Shown: piece by piece, positions 1 through 8,308 of the stretch
Numbering within the stretch: position 1 is the stretch's first letter
How the letters are laid out: the number at the start of each line of letters is the position of its first letter
Source of the DNA: Bacillota bacterium
GTDB lineage: Bacteria > Bacillota > Clostridia > Christensenellales > Aristaeellaceae
DNA length: 64,000 bases
Assembly (NCBI GenBank): GCA_023436585.1
Contig: JAEZIN010000024.1
Coordinates: 1 to 64,000 of the forward strand
Direction: 5' to 3'
Program-made: the position numbers and the translations under genes
The notes under the pieces: generated by a model
Seen by the model: only the letters and a program-made list of their open reading frames with translations
Databases searched by the model: none
Told to the model about the DNA's origin: nothing

Positions 1-60
<60 letters not shown>

Positions 61-67
61 GTTATAT

Positions 68-143
68 GGTGGGTATAGTTCAGCGGTAGAGCGCCAGATT
101 GTGGCTCTGGAAGTCGTGGGTTCGAACCCCACTACTCACCCCA
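68..143 (+). tRNA. tRNA-His (GUG)
   Basis: Acceptor strands GTGGGTA and TACTCAC pair. An extra G before the acceptor faces C73, the tRNA-His identity feature. The anticodon loop is TTGTGGC, giving GTG, and CCA is encoded. Confidence 0.95.
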
Positions 144-176
144 TTTTCCCTTTCGCGGAGGCTTGACAGGCAGCGT

Positions 177-251
177 TGGGGTGTCGCCAAGCGGTAAGGC
201 ACGGGACTTTGACTCCCGCATCCGTAGGTTCAAATCCTGCCACCCCAGCCA
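177..251 (+). tRNA. tRNA-Gln (UUG)
   Basis: Acceptor TGGGGTG pairs with CACCCCA. The anticodon stem CGGGA/TCCCG encloses CTTTGAC, giving anticodon TTG. The T loop TTCAAAT and an encoded CCA are present. Confidence 0.95.
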
Positions 252-256
252 TTTTT

Positions 257-332
257 GACCCATTAGCTCAGTTGGCAGAGCACTTGACTTTTAATCAAGG
301 TGTCCGGAGTTCGAATCTCCGATGGGTCACCA
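257..332 (+). tRNA. tRNA-Lys (UUU)
   Basis: Acceptor GACCCAT pairs with ATGGGTC. The anticodon stem CTTGA/TCAAG encloses CTTTTAA, giving TTT. Discriminator A and CCA are encoded. It is the last tRNA of the cluster and is followed within 10 bases by a terminator. Confidence 0.96.
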
Positions 333-340
333 AGTTAAAA

Positions 341-377
341 CCCTTGAAAACATTAAGTTTTCAAGGGGTGTTTTTTT
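341..377 (+). terminator. Rho-independent terminator of the tRNA cluster
   Basis: An 11-bp perfect stem CCCTTGAAAAC / GTTTTCAAGGG (341-351 and 357-367) is followed by a run of seven T at 371-377. Confidence 0.85.
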
Positions 378-682
378 ATGAAGCAAAACAATCAAATTGA
401 GGCTGTACAACTTTAATCGCATCCATGATGGCGTATTGTTGCGGCAAAAATATGAGACGGTTTGATACCTTAAAGCGGGTGGGCGTGTGTGAAATAATAT
501 ATTCGTGCGGAGGGGCTGCGGTTCCGGTTCAGGCCCCGCTGCTGAAATTATTCAACATTAGTAAAAAAGGACGTTGTTCTCGGACAGCGTGCTTTTTCTG
601 TTGCAGCAAAGGATAGGCGGTGATTGCTTGGCCGATACAGTATGCTGCGGCCCTTATATGATGTAGCGGGGTAGGGATACAC
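378..682. other. Intergenic stretch with no recognisable gene
   Basis: About 300 bases lie between the tRNA terminator and the terminator of the minus-strand zinc-ribbon gene. Only short frames occur here, without convincing ribosome sites or recognisable protein patterns. A cysteine-rich 63-codon frame at 425-616 is noted but not accepted as a gene. Confidence 0.5.
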
Positions 683-715
683 AAAAATAAACCCCCTGTC
701 ATTCCTGACAAGGGG
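683..715 (-). terminator. Rho-independent terminator of the zinc-ribbon gene
   Basis: Read on the minus strand, CCCCTTGTCA pairs with TGACAGGGGG (plus-strand 692-701 and 706-715) and is followed by a T-rich tract (plus-strand A-run 683-691). Confidence 0.75.
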
Positions 716-731
716 CTTGCTGTACTAGAAA

Positions 732-1025
732 TTAGTACCTGGGGTTCTGCCTTTGAAAGCACTCGCGGCAGTAAACGGGTTTATCTCCGCGCGGCTGGAA
801 AGGAACCTGGGTGGTAGCGCCGCAGCCATCGCAAATTACTTCATACATTTGACGGTCGCCATTGCTCCGGCCCCGGCCATCGCCGTTGCGCTTGTTGGCT
901 CTGCAGGAAGGGCAGCGGCCCGGCTCGTTCGTGAAACCCTTTTCAGCGAAAAAAGCCTGTTCGGAGCCAGAGAACACAAAGTCGACACCACAGTCACGGC
1001 AGGTTAGAGTTTTGTCATTGTACAT
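732..1025 (-). CDS. Small double zinc-ribbon protein, 97 aa
   Basis: The protein has two zinc-ribbon modules. The N-terminal one has CRDCG and, after a spacer with EQAFFAEKGF, CPSCR. The C-terminal one has CDGCG and CREC. A Gly/Arg/Asn-rich linker separates them. This two-ribbon layout is common in small Clostridia proteins of unknown role; nucleic-acid binding is an inference. The start at 1025 is chosen because AGGAGG lies 7 bases upstream; a longer upstream frame exists but has no ribosome site. On the minus strand TATACT preceded by TGG (1150-1158) could be an extended -10. It is a single gene ending in its own terminator. Confidence 0.8.
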   Translation of the reverse strand: MYNDKTLTCRDCGVDFVFSGSEQAFFAEKGFTNEPGRCPSCRANKRNGDGRGRSNGDRQMYEVICDGCGATTQVPFQPRGDKPVYCRECFQRQNPRY

Positions 1026-1338
1026 AGTTGTACCTCCTGATTTTTTATGTCCAGTCGTTTGAATTTTCGTTGATACAAATGGCCCTACAATCGCTGGACA
1101 TTGCATGAAACCAAGAGACATACTTGAAAACCTGAACGCGAACTAATATAGTATACCACAATTTTGACCTGAAAACCGTTTTGTAAAAAATAAAATTTTC
1201 AAGCCGAAAGGCGGCGGGAGTGTGCTGACGGAGGGATGGAGTGTGGCGGGTAAGGATGTCTTCTTTTGCGGCGTTCAAGATCACGCTACAATGATGCAGA
1301 AGATCAGTGCTCTTTCCATGCGCTCGCTCGCCGATACT
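1026..1338. other. Intergenic: leader/promoter of the zinc-ribbon gene and tail of the next gene
   Basis: The region lies between two minus-strand genes. It holds an AT-rich stretch (1140-1200) with a possible extended -10 for the zinc-ribbon gene, giving a leader of about 120 bases. I see no clear terminator for the upstream solute-binding gene and no additional gene. Confidence 0.4.
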
Positions 1339-3552
1339 TTAGTTCTCCAGTTCAATCATGCGCAGCTTCTGGTCAAGCTCCCGAATGAGCTGATCCGGGG
1401 AAAGCTGGCCGCCCAGAAAACGGTTGTAGATCATGTCCACCAGTTCCGCATTGGCCCCCAGGCTGGTAATGGGATTGTACTGCTGCAGCATGAAATACGG
1501 GTCCAGCTTCCGAAAGGCGGCGATGCTCTCCGGGGTGGCCAGCCAGGCATTTGCCAATTCATAATCATACTGCTGCTGCCACATCTCCAGGGCGCTTTGC
1601 AGGGAGCGCTTGTCCTCCTCCTTGGCGGTTTCAAGAGCCTTTCTGACTGCATCAATATTGATTTGCGTCATGGACAGGTCAATGGTAGGATCGGGCACCG
1701 GGCCGTTTTCCCCCGGCATGATCTCCACACGTGTAAGCGGCGGCAAGTGTTGCGCGGCAAATTCCACGAAGGTTAGGGCCGCGTTAAAATTCTGCGTGTA
1801 GGGGTTGATAAGCAATATCTGCGCTTCTGCCAAGATCACCGGCTCCGCATCGCCAGAGAGCCGAAGGGGCATGTATGTGAATGACCCGTCCCTTAAGGAT
1901 GCCTGGGCACTGGCCTGCCCCCACAGCAGGAAAAGCTGCTTAGGCCAGCTATTTGCATCTTCGCCGTTTTCATGGGAACGGTCGGGCGTAAGCGGGAGGA
2001 TGGCGGAAAAATCGGTGGCGGCAAACTGCGCGAGCAGTTCCCGCATTTGGGGCGTGTCGTAGGTGATTGCCTCCCCCTTGCGCAGGCATTCATATACCCT
2101 GTCAGTCAGAATGGAATCGATCAGGAGCAGCCTGCAGGAGTCAGCATCAACGCCCTGGCCGAACAAGGACATGGAGGGGTAGTCTTCCGCATATTCCTCC
2201 GGCCACTTTTGTATAAAGGACAGCAGCTCGCCGTAGGTGGTGGGCACATCTGCTTCATCGAGCCCCACCTCCTCAAAGGCACGGCGGTTGAAGGAATGGA
2301 CGGTATATTTGTTCGCGAAGGGCAGCGCCATGGTTTGCCCGTCTTTCATGAGGACATCCCGCATAAACGGGTACATGATTTGCACCGTATCCCGGATGGC
2401 TTCGCTGCCGGAAAGGTCTGAAAAATATCCTTTGCTGTCTAGTGCATCCAGCCTGTATGTACGGGCATCCAGCACATACACATCGGCCGCAGCGTCGCCG
2501 CCCTTCATATGCGTTACAAGGTCCATGGTGCTTTCGGGATAGATGTTCATGATGGAGAGGGGTATATCAGGGTGGCTGATGCTGAAATCCTCCATGGGCA
2601 AGTCCATCGTCTGTCCGCCGATTTTCAGCGGCTTGTCCATCAAATTCTTGGGATCGGTGCTGTATATCCGCACGCCGTCCTCATAGGGGAGTGCCAGATA
2701 ATCGCCCTCAAGCAGCGCGCCGCCGGATACCGGGCGCAGAATCGGCATGCGGGCCACGGTTTTGGGAGGGGAAAAAGACTTTACGGCGCGGATTTCTCCC
2801 TGATGCCACAGGTATACAGTATCGGTCTCCGGGGCGTAGTACATCCCTTTGTATCCAGCATCGAGCTTTAACCTTTCCTCCAGCGTGCCGGTGCGCGTAT
2901 CCAATAGCGCCAGGGCATCGGTCTGACCGAAGGTGCCCGCCGCCAGCAGAACACCGGGGGCATATGGCACTGCCAGCCACACACCGGAACGCAGGAGGGA
3001 TAAATCACCGGTTTTGGTGTCAAGCCGCATCAGGCTGGAAACGGCAGTGTGCGTGTTCAAGGCGGTAAAATAGATGCCGCCGCCCGCCATGCAAAAGTTT
3101 GAAAAAAAATGATTATCCTGATCCGGAAGTGCGTCCCTCAAATCAAAAGAAGCTTGCTTGGTGAAGGACGATGCGTTTGGATCAAATTGCCACAGCGCAC
3201 CATGGATGATATCCAGGGTATAGAGGATACCGTTTTCCGCAAGCAGCGCATCTACGGAAGGCCTGCTTACTGCGCCCGACGCCGTCAATGGAGCACCGGA
3301 GATGTCTGTCTTTGAAAAATCCATCAATAGGCTTGGCGTTTCATCATTAAGCCGGAAGCTATACAACCCCTCCATCCGGGAGATATACAGCGTATCGCCA
3401 ATTGCCGCCACCTTCTGCCATGAATCCGAAGTCCATTGTCCCGACCGCGCGTCAAAGAGCAGGATACTGCCCGTTTCCGCCTGCGCCGGCATAACAGTAA
3501 GCAGGGCCAGCATTAGCGCCAGCAGCAGTATCCTCTTTACAAATCGCCGCAT
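1339..3552 (-). CDS. Secreted beta-propeller plus solute-binding-protein fusion, 737 aa
   Basis: After a signal peptide (residues about 1-27, ending PAQAE, no lipobox cysteine) come about 300 residues with propeller-like repeats (IGDTLYISRM, ENGILYTLD, AGGGIYFTA, APETDTVYLW). The C-terminal 400 residues resemble family 1 extracellular solute-binding proteins, with the typical ALPFANKYTVHSFNRRAFEE stretch and a helical end. No ABC permease or ATPase gene is nearby. A sensory or scavenging role is inferred. The start at 3552 has GGGAGG upstream; an in-frame extension to 3618 would run through the promoter and is rejected. Confidence 0.8.
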   Translation of the reverse strand: MRRFVKRILLLALMLALLTVMPAQAETGSILLFDARSGQWTSDSWQKVAAIGDTLYISRMEGLYSFRLNDETPSLLMDFSKTDISGAPLTASGAVSRPSVDALLAENGILYTLDIIHGALWQFDPNASSFTKQASFDLRDALPDQDNHFFSNFCMAGGGIYFTALNTHTAVSSLMRLDTKTGDLSLLRSGVWLAVPYAPGVLLAAGTFGQTDALALLDTRTGTLEERLKLDAGYKGMYYAPETDTVYLWHQGEIRAVKSFSPPKTVARMPILRPVSGGALLEGDYLALPYEDGVRIYSTDPKNLMDKPLKIGGQTMDLPMEDFSISHPDIPLSIMNIYPESTMDLVTHMKGGDAAADVYVLDARTYRLDALDSKGYFSDLSGSEAIRDTVQIMYPFMRDVLMKDGQTMALPFANKYTVHSFNRRAFEEVGLDEADVPTTYGELLSFIQKWPEEYAEDYPSMSLFGQGVDADSCRLLLIDSILTDRVYECLRKGEAITYDTPQMRELLAQFAATDFSAILPLTPDRSHENGEDANSWPKQLFLLWGQASAQASLRDGSFTYMPLRLSGDAEPVILAEAQILLINPYTQNFNAALTFVEFAAQHLPPLTRVEIMPGENGPVPDPTIDLSMTQINIDAVRKALETAKEEDKRSLQSALEMWQQQYDYELANAWLATPESIAAFRKLDPYFMLQQYNPITSLGANAELVDMIYNRFLGGQLSPDQLIRELDQKLRMIELEN

Positions 3553-3609
3553 TTCGATATCCTCCCATAAATGAATGCAAAAATCGTGATCCCTCACATA
3601 GCTGACAAT

Positions 3610-3638
3610 ATCATACATTTGTAAATAATTTCCGTCAA
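3610..3638 (-). promoter_or_regulatory. Promoter of the propeller/solute-binding gene
   Basis: On the minus strand TTGACG (3638-3633) is followed after 17 bases by TATGAT (3615-3610). It lies about 60 bases before the chosen start codon. Confidence 0.65.
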
Positions 3639-3766
3639 GAGAAGCAGCGCCAAGTTTTCTGCCAAAACCGCTTTACTCGGCTGATAAATTGTAAAAGCAT
3701 GTTCATGGGATGAAGATGTTCATTGGAAGAAGGCAAAATCATGGCCCTTACCCTTTATTTGATTTC

Positions 3767-3795
3767 TTGAATTTGCCCGAACAGAATGTTAAAAT
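3767..3795 (+). promoter_or_regulatory. Promoter of the DUF3048 gene
   Basis: TTGAAT (3767-3772), a 17-base spacer and TAAAAT (3790-3795) lie about 100 bases before the start codon at 3893. Confidence 0.55.
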
Positions 3796-3892
3796 AGTCC
3801 AGTGCGGCTGCGCTGAATAAAAGCGGCTGCTGATTCGTTCAATTAACTGTATCCATGCCAGCACGATTCTGCCTGTGAGGAGGCCTTTGTTA

Positions 3893-4984
3893 ATGAAAAG
3901 ATTCCTATGCCTGCTGATGGTGGTATGCCTTATCCCCTTGATGTATGTATCATCGGCAGGCGCCGAGGGAACTGTGATCAAAAATGAAAAGAACCGGAAA
4001 ATAGATGTCCATGGCAAGGGAGAAGACGGCAAATTTCCGGCAAATCCGGAAATCCCTGGCCAAAGCCCTACCACAGGCCTTCCTTGGACAGGGACCTATA
4101 TGCCCATGCTGGTGCAGATCGACAATGACAAGGGCGGTATAGGCGAGCGTGCTCCCTGGGGGGCCGGCCAGGCGGATATTATTTATGAGACGCCGCTTCA
4201 CAAGGGCGGTTATACGCGCCTTTCTTTCCTGTTCAGCGATGTCATCCACGAAAGCGTGGGGCCGGTACGGTCGGCCCGCGTAACCCATGTGGAGCTGCGG
4301 GAGGAATGGGACGCCGGATTTTTGTTCTACGGCGGCCAGCCTTCCGACGGGACCAGCATTTTTACGGCCTTTCGAAAAACAGGCGCCAGCAGGAAGGGCG
4401 TACTTTTCAACGGTGTCGTAAACTTAGGAAAGCCTTGGAAAGCCTTTTATCAGCGCTTGTCCACCCTGCCCAGCCCCCACGACGTGGATGCCAATGTGAA
4501 AGCCATGCAAGCGCTGATTCCTGCCGATTTCAAGGCGCCGTCCCGGCCCTATCTGTTTGCCGATACGCCGCCTGAAGCAGGCGAGCCGGCCGTCCGCATC
4601 GAGATTACCCAGAACAACAAGACGTACTCTTCCAGCTTTGCGTTTGATCCCGCAAAGAACGCCTATCTGCGCTTTGTCCATGACAAGCCGTACATCGACT
4701 GCGCCACCAACGAACAGCTTTCCTTCTCCAACCTTATCATACAGCGTACCAATGTGACATACGACGAAGACGTGGCCGAGCGGCCCGTGACAAAGAACAT
4801 AGGGTCCGGCAATGCGGATATATTTATGGGCGGCAGGTACATTCCCGGGTATTGGATGCGCACGGGCATGAATCAAAGGACCGTGTTCTTCGATCAGGAT
4901 GGCAATGAAATCAAGCTGCAAAGAGGAAAAACATTCATCAGCATCACCGATTACAAAACGGCGGTGACTTATTTCGCAGAATGA
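3893..4984 (+). CDS. DUF3048 (YerB-like) secreted protein, 363 aa
   Basis: A signal peptide (about 1-24, ending SSAGAEG) precedes a two-part DUF3048 domain. The N-terminal part has MLVQIDNDKG, QADIIYETPLHKGGYTRLS and GPVRSARVTH. The C-terminal part has NEQLSFSNLIIQ, GNADIFMGGRY and GRYIPGYWMR-type strands near the end. Bacillus YerB is a lipoprotein of unknown function; this copy lacks a lipobox, so it is probably secreted. It is a single gene with its own promoter and terminator. The start at 3893 has GAGGAGG at good distance. Confidence 0.85.
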   Translation: MKRFLCLLMVVCLIPLMYVSSAGAEGTVIKNEKNRKIDVHGKGEDGKFPANPEIPGQSPTTGLPWTGTYMPMLVQIDNDKGGIGERAPWGAGQADIIYETPLHKGGYTRLSFLFSDVIHESVGPVRSARVTHVELREEWDAGFLFYGGQPSDGTSIFTAFRKTGASRKGVLFNGVVNLGKPWKAFYQRLSTLPSPHDVDANVKAMQALIPADFKAPSRPYLFADTPPEAGEPAVRIEITQNNKTYSSSFAFDPAKNAYLRFVHDKPYIDCATNEQLSFSNLIIQRTNVTYDEDVAERPVTKNIGSGNADIFMGGRYIPGYWMRTGMNQRTVFFDQDGNEIKLQRGKTFISITDYKTAVTYFAE

Positions 4985-5021
4985 CAGAATAGTACAATCG
5001 ATCTTGAATTTTTCAGATACG

Positions 5022-5057
5022 AACCTCATCCGCGAACCGGGATGGGGTTTGTGTTTT
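5022..5057 (+). terminator. Terminator after the DUF3048 gene
   Basis: Stem AACCTCATCC / GGATGGGGTT (5022-5031 and 5040-5049, one G-T pair) is followed by TGTGTTTTT. Confidence 0.65.
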
Positions 5058-5117
5058 TATGTGGCCGTGCGGTACTCTACTTTTTATCTTCCAAAGCAAA
5101 ATATTTTTGTCAGGCGC

Positions 5118-5146
5118 TTGACAACATCGTAAAAATACGATATATT
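5118..5146 (+). promoter_or_regulatory. Promoter of arsR with embedded operator
   Basis: TTGACA (5118-5123), a 17-base spacer and TATATT (5141-5146) form a near-consensus promoter. The palindrome at 5126-5141 fills the spacer, so a bound repressor would block RNA polymerase. Confidence 0.8.
5126..5141. promoter_or_regulatory. ArsR operator copy 1
   Basis: Perfect inverted repeat ATCGTA-AAAA-TACGAT, inside the arsR promoter. The same ATCGTA-N4-TACGAT recurs at 5501-5516 before the permease gene, which supports it as the regulator's site. Confidence 0.75.
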
Positions 5147-5180
5147 GAATCCGCACTCTGGGAAAAGGAGGAGAAGACTG

Positions 5181-5483
5181 TTGGATATGGATGTATTGCT
5201 GAGTGCGTTGGGAAACAAAACACGCTACCAGCTGATCAAGGCGATGAAGGAGAAGGCGATTGTAAGCTGCTGCGGACAGTTTGATTTTTTTGAGAACGGG
5301 GTCAGCGTAGGGGATGTGGTGAAGTTCACAGGGCTTGCGCAGTCCACCGTATCGCAGCACCTGGCCGTGCTGGAAAAGGCGGGGCTTATACGCAAGGAAA
5401 AACGGGAATTGTATAGCTGTTATTTTCTCAATGAAGACATCATCAAAAGTTTTCTTTTGCAATTGAAACAGGACTTGCTCTAA
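5181..5483 (+). CDS. ArsR-family metal/metalloid-responsive repressor, 100 aa
   Basis: The whole protein is a winged-helix domain: ALGNKTRYQLIKAM starts it, GDVVKFTGLAQSTVSQHL is the recognition helix region, and AGLIRKEKRELYSCY the wing. A Cys-Cys pair (IVSCCGQF) near residue 31 is a plausible inducer-binding site. The TTG at 5181 is preferred because AGGAGG sits 9 bases upstream; an in-frame ATG at 5187 is the alternative. It is followed 77 bases later by an ArsP-like permease, and its probable operator occurs before both genes, which suggests autoregulation and control of efflux. Confidence 0.87.
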   Translation: MDMDVLLSALGNKTRYQLIKAMKEKAIVSCCGQFDFFENGVSVGDVVKFTGLAQSTVSQHLAVLEKAGLIRKEKRELYSCYFLNEDIIKSFLLQLKQDLL

Positions 5484-5500
5484 TTTTTTTGCCTCAATAC

Positions 5501-5523
5501 ATCGTATATTTACGATATACGAT
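5501..5523. promoter_or_regulatory. ArsR operator copy 2 plus an extra half-site
   Basis: ATCGTA-TATT-TACGAT (5501-5516) has the same spacing as copy 1, and a further TACGAT half-site follows at 5518-5523. It lies between arsR and the permease gene. Confidence 0.7.
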
Positions 5524-5560
5524 GCAAGCTGAACCAAATGAATCATGTGGAGGATCATAT

Positions 5561-6625
5561 ATGGGAGCCGCTTTTGCTTATATTGGGAGCCTGCTGGGAG
5601 ATACGCTGCTGGCTGTTTGGACATCCCTTACCCATAACTGGCTTGTACTGGCGTTTGCCATTGTGACGGCTGTGCTTATGAAAACCTATGTCAATACGGA
5701 AAAGCTGTCCCAGGCGCTTTTGAAGCGCCGCCGCGTTTCCATCTTCGCCAGCGTAGCTGCCGGTGCCTTTACGCCCTTATGCGCTTGCGGGACCATGGCG
5801 GTAATCATTGGCATGCTGACTACCACGCTTCCCTGGGGCCCCATCATGGCCTTTTTGACTTCCTCACCTTTGATGAGCCCGGATGGCTTTATCATGATCA
5901 CCGGGATCATCGGCCTCCGCTTTGCCGTGGCCCTCACGCTGGCCTCCTTGCTGATCGGCCTGGTTTCCGGTTTCCTGACCAATAGGATCGACCAGCGGAC
6001 GAATTTTTTGAAGAATCAAACCAGGTATGCGGGCAAAGGAAACGATGATGCCAAGGAAACAAAGACCTCCTCCTGCGCCTGTTCCGCGCAAAAGCAGGCG
6101 CCCAAATGCGGCTGCGGTGAAAACACAGCGGAAGACGAGGCGGCTGGCTGCGGCTGCGGGCAGGGTGGGGAACCGGCGGCGAAGGAAAGCTTTGCGGACA
6201 GATATAAGCTGCGGGAGTTGTTAAAAGGGCTTGTGGACCTTGGTTTGAAGCAGATACTGTTTTTCTTCTCCCTCTTTGTGGCGGTGGGGTATCTTATCAA
6301 TCGCTTCGTGCCCACGTCCATCATATCCGTACTGTTTGGGGAGAACAGTATTCTGGCGGTTCCTCTGGCAACAGTGATCGGCCTTCCGCTGTATATCACC
6401 ACCGACGCGGCCATTCCCATCATACAATCCATGATCAGAAGCGGCGCCAGCGAAGGGGCGATGCTTTCCTTCATCATCACCGGTTCCGCCACCAGCGCCT
6501 GGGTGATTGCCGGGCTGGCCACGTTCCTGAAAAAAAGGGCGATAGCCTTGTATGTGGGTTATATCCTGGCGGGCGGCCTGATCTGCGGCTACCTGTACGA
6601 CCTGGCTCTTCTGCTCATCAAGTAA
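5561..6625 (+). CDS. ArsP-like permease (organoarsenical/metalloid efflux), 354 aa
   Basis: This is a polytopic membrane protein of the DUF318/ArsP permease family: two four-helix bundles with FTPLCACGTMAV (about residues 69-80) in the first and a symmetric GLPLYITTDAAIP segment in the second. The cytoplasmic loop between them (about 165-205) is rich in cysteines, with CAC, CGCG and CGCG clusters that could hold soft metals. ArsP proteins export trivalent organoarsenicals; that substrate is inferred here from family and the ArsR neighbour. The start at 5561 has GTGGAGG upstream; a longer frame from 5489 would overlap the operator. Confidence 0.83.
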   Translation: MGAAFAYIGSLLGDTLLAVWTSLTHNWLVLAFAIVTAVLMKTYVNTEKLSQALLKRRRVSIFASVAAGAFTPLCACGTMAVIIGMLTTTLPWGPIMAFLTSSPLMSPDGFIMITGIIGLRFAVALTLASLLIGLVSGFLTNRIDQRTNFLKNQTRYAGKGNDDAKETKTSSCACSAQKQAPKCGCGENTAEDEAAGCGCGQGGEPAAKESFADRYKLRELLKGLVDLGLKQILFFFSLFVAVGYLINRFVPTSIISVLFGENSILAVPLATVIGLPLYITTDAAIPIIQSMIRSGASEGAMLSFIITGSATSAWVIAGLATFLKKRAIALYVGYILAGGLICGYLYDLALLLIK

Positions 6626-6643
6626 GAAGCATCAAAAAAAAGC

Positions 6644-6674
6644 AACCTCCGGCGAAAAAGCGCCGGAGGTTTTG
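6644..6674. terminator. Bidirectional terminator between arsP and the anti-sigma gene
   Basis: Perfect 11-bp stem AACCTCCGGCG / CGCCGGAGGTT (6644-6654, 6661-6671). On the minus strand it is followed by eight T (plus-strand A-run 6634-6641), so it is stronger for the minus-strand sigma operon. Confidence 0.75.
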
Positions 6675-6782
6675 GCGTTGCGGGAAACGCTTGGAGGGCA
6701 AGGGTTTGTGCGCAAGCGCCCGGGTTGACAATCGTGGCCAGCCGCCGGCGCGCATTATACTCTTCCCTTACAGGAAATGCGC

Positions 6783-7673
6783 TTAAACCGGTTTGAGGCC
6801 TGCTTCCAGGAGGATCCTTGCAGCGTTCAGAAGCTCCTCTTGGCTGGCTCTGCCCCTAATGTGGCAATAGCCGTATTCTATGATCCACTGCACCATGTTG
6901 GTATCCCCATTGGAACTGGTGATGACGGTGCTGCCGCCAATCTGTACATTCTTCTGAGAACCTTCATCGAAATAAAAGCCGGCACCTTTGGAGGTATCAT
7001 CAGCATATTCAGGGTTAAGCGTATCGATTGTGACAAACAGCTCATTGCCGCTGTCATCCAAAAAACCCAGGAACAGCTTGGTGTTGATGCCATCCGAGTA
7101 AAAGTCACCCGACTTGAAAGTGAAATTTTCCAACAACGGCTGGAATGCTTTTTCGCCTGTGGCAGACAAGTCCATCAGTTCCTGCGCGCTGTCAATCTCT
7201 ATTTCTATTACAGTCAGCTGCTCCTCCGGCGCATTTTCCGGGGGCGGTGGGGGTATATCCCCATTTTGAACCGTTTGACCGAAATCGCCGGGGTCTTTTG
7301 AAGGCGATTGAAAGGTCAAAGTATCGGCTTGCGGGGTGAAGATCCGCATAAAGGAATTCCACTTAAACGCGTTGGCCACGCCAAGCGTGCCTGCTACCGC
7401 TATCATCAGGCTTGCGGCGGCGACCGCCATCCGCATGAAGAACCGCCTTCTGGCCGCGCGCATCCTTTTTGACTGAAAAGACACGGCAGCCTTGTGCATT
7501 ACCTGATGGTATTCGGGCAAAGAAGAAGCTGTATGATCCAAAGAAGGATCCAACTGATCTTCAATCCATTTCGTGTCCATTTCATCGGCCGGAAGGTCCA
7601 GCTGATGGAGGACATTCAAAAAGGAATCTGTAGTCTGTATATTCTGGGCGTCCGTCTGCTTTATGGGGCCCAT
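6783..7673 (-). CDS. Membrane-anchored probable anti-sigma factor, DUF4367-like, 296 aa
   Basis: The order is a cytoplasmic N-terminus (1-78), one transmembrane helix (about 80-102, after the basic stretch RAARRRFF), a proline run near 140, and an extracytoplasmic domain ending with strands such as MVQWIIEYGYCHIRGRA that fit DUF4367. It starts 42 bases after the ECF sigma gene, a typical sigma/anti-sigma pair. The start at 7673 has AAAGGAG. What the outer domain senses cannot be read from the sequence. Confidence 0.75.
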   Translation of the reverse strand: MGPIKQTDAQNIQTTDSFLNVLHQLDLPADEMDTKWIEDQLDPSLDHTASSLPEYHQVMHKAAVSFQSKRMRAARRRFFMRMAVAAASLMIAVAGTLGVANAFKWNSFMRIFTPQADTLTFQSPSKDPGDFGQTVQNGDIPPPPPENAPEEQLTVIEIEIDSAQELMDLSATGEKAFQPLLENFTFKSGDFYSDGINTKLFLGFLDDSGNELFVTIDTLNPEYADDTSKGAGFYFDEGSQKNVQIGGSTVITSSNGDTNMVQWIIEYGYCHIRGRASQEELLNAARILLEAGLKPV

Positions 7674-7714
7674 TGCAATGCTCCTTTCAATATATACATG
7701 TCATCTGCGATCCG

Positions 7715-8278
7715 CTATTTGGACACGGCTTGAAAATTTTCTTCCTCCATCAAATGAAGGAGCCGCTGATGAAGCCTGTAGATGCGCTTTTTCAGCGTTT
7801 TTTCGCTTATGCCGTAATCCTGGCAGAGCGTGGGGATATCTCTTGGGATCAGGTACAGATGATGGTAAAGGAGCTGGTCCTTGGTGGACAGCTTGTTGAG
7901 AAACGGCTGCATGACGTCCGACGGCTCACCGGCCAGCAAAGCCTCCAGAACATCCGCGGACTGCGGATGGAAGCTATCCGCGGCGCCAAGCTCATCCAGG
8001 CTCATGGCCTGCATCTTTTGCCGGTAAAGCTGCTTGCGGAGGAAATTGTTGAATGTGTACCGTACGGTTTTATAAAGCCAGGCCCGTACCCTGGGATGAT
8101 TATGAAGCTCTTCCCGCTTCTTCCAGGCGATAAAAAATACTTGCTGCACCAGGTCGTCTGCCAGGGATACGTCAAAGTTTGCGCCTTTCATTAAATATCT
8201 GCAAAGCCTTTGAACGTGATCGTATTCCTCGAGCGTAACGGAATCGAACCATGTCTGCATACGTAAGTCGTCAGGCAT
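7715..8278 (-). CDS. ECF-type RNA polymerase sigma factor, 187 aa
   Basis: Region 2 (about 18-90) includes LADDLVQQVFFIAWKKRE and RAWLYKTVRYTFNNFLRK. Region 4 (about 125-180) includes LSTKDQLLYHHLYL and a helix-turn-helix YGISEKTLKKRIYRLHQRL. The start at 8278 is chosen for GAGAGG upstream; in-frame ATGs at 8305 and 8338 lie in or at the promoter. The gene is co-transcribed with the membrane protein at 6783-7673, which probably holds it inactive. Confidence 0.85.
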   Translation of the reverse strand: MPDDLRMQTWFDSVTLEEYDHVQRLCRYLMKGANFDVSLADDLVQQVFFIAWKKREELHNHPRVRAWLYKTVRYTFNNFLRKQLYRQKMQAMSLDELGAADSFHPQSADVLEALLAGEPSDVMQPFLNKLSTKDQLLYHHLYLIPRDIPTLCQDYGISEKTLKKRIYRLHQRLLHLMEEENFQAVSK

Positions 8279-8308
8279 AAAAACCTCTCGCTGGTTTCTT
8301 TTCATCCC

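Noticed and set aside
425..616. 63-codon cysteine-rich frame after the tRNA cluster
   Set aside because: No ribosome site, no recognisable pattern, and its composition is that of intergenic DNA.
3553..3618. In-frame upstream extension of the propeller/solute-binding gene
   Set aside because: It covers the -10 of a good promoter and has no ribosome site; the signal peptide starts properly at 3552.
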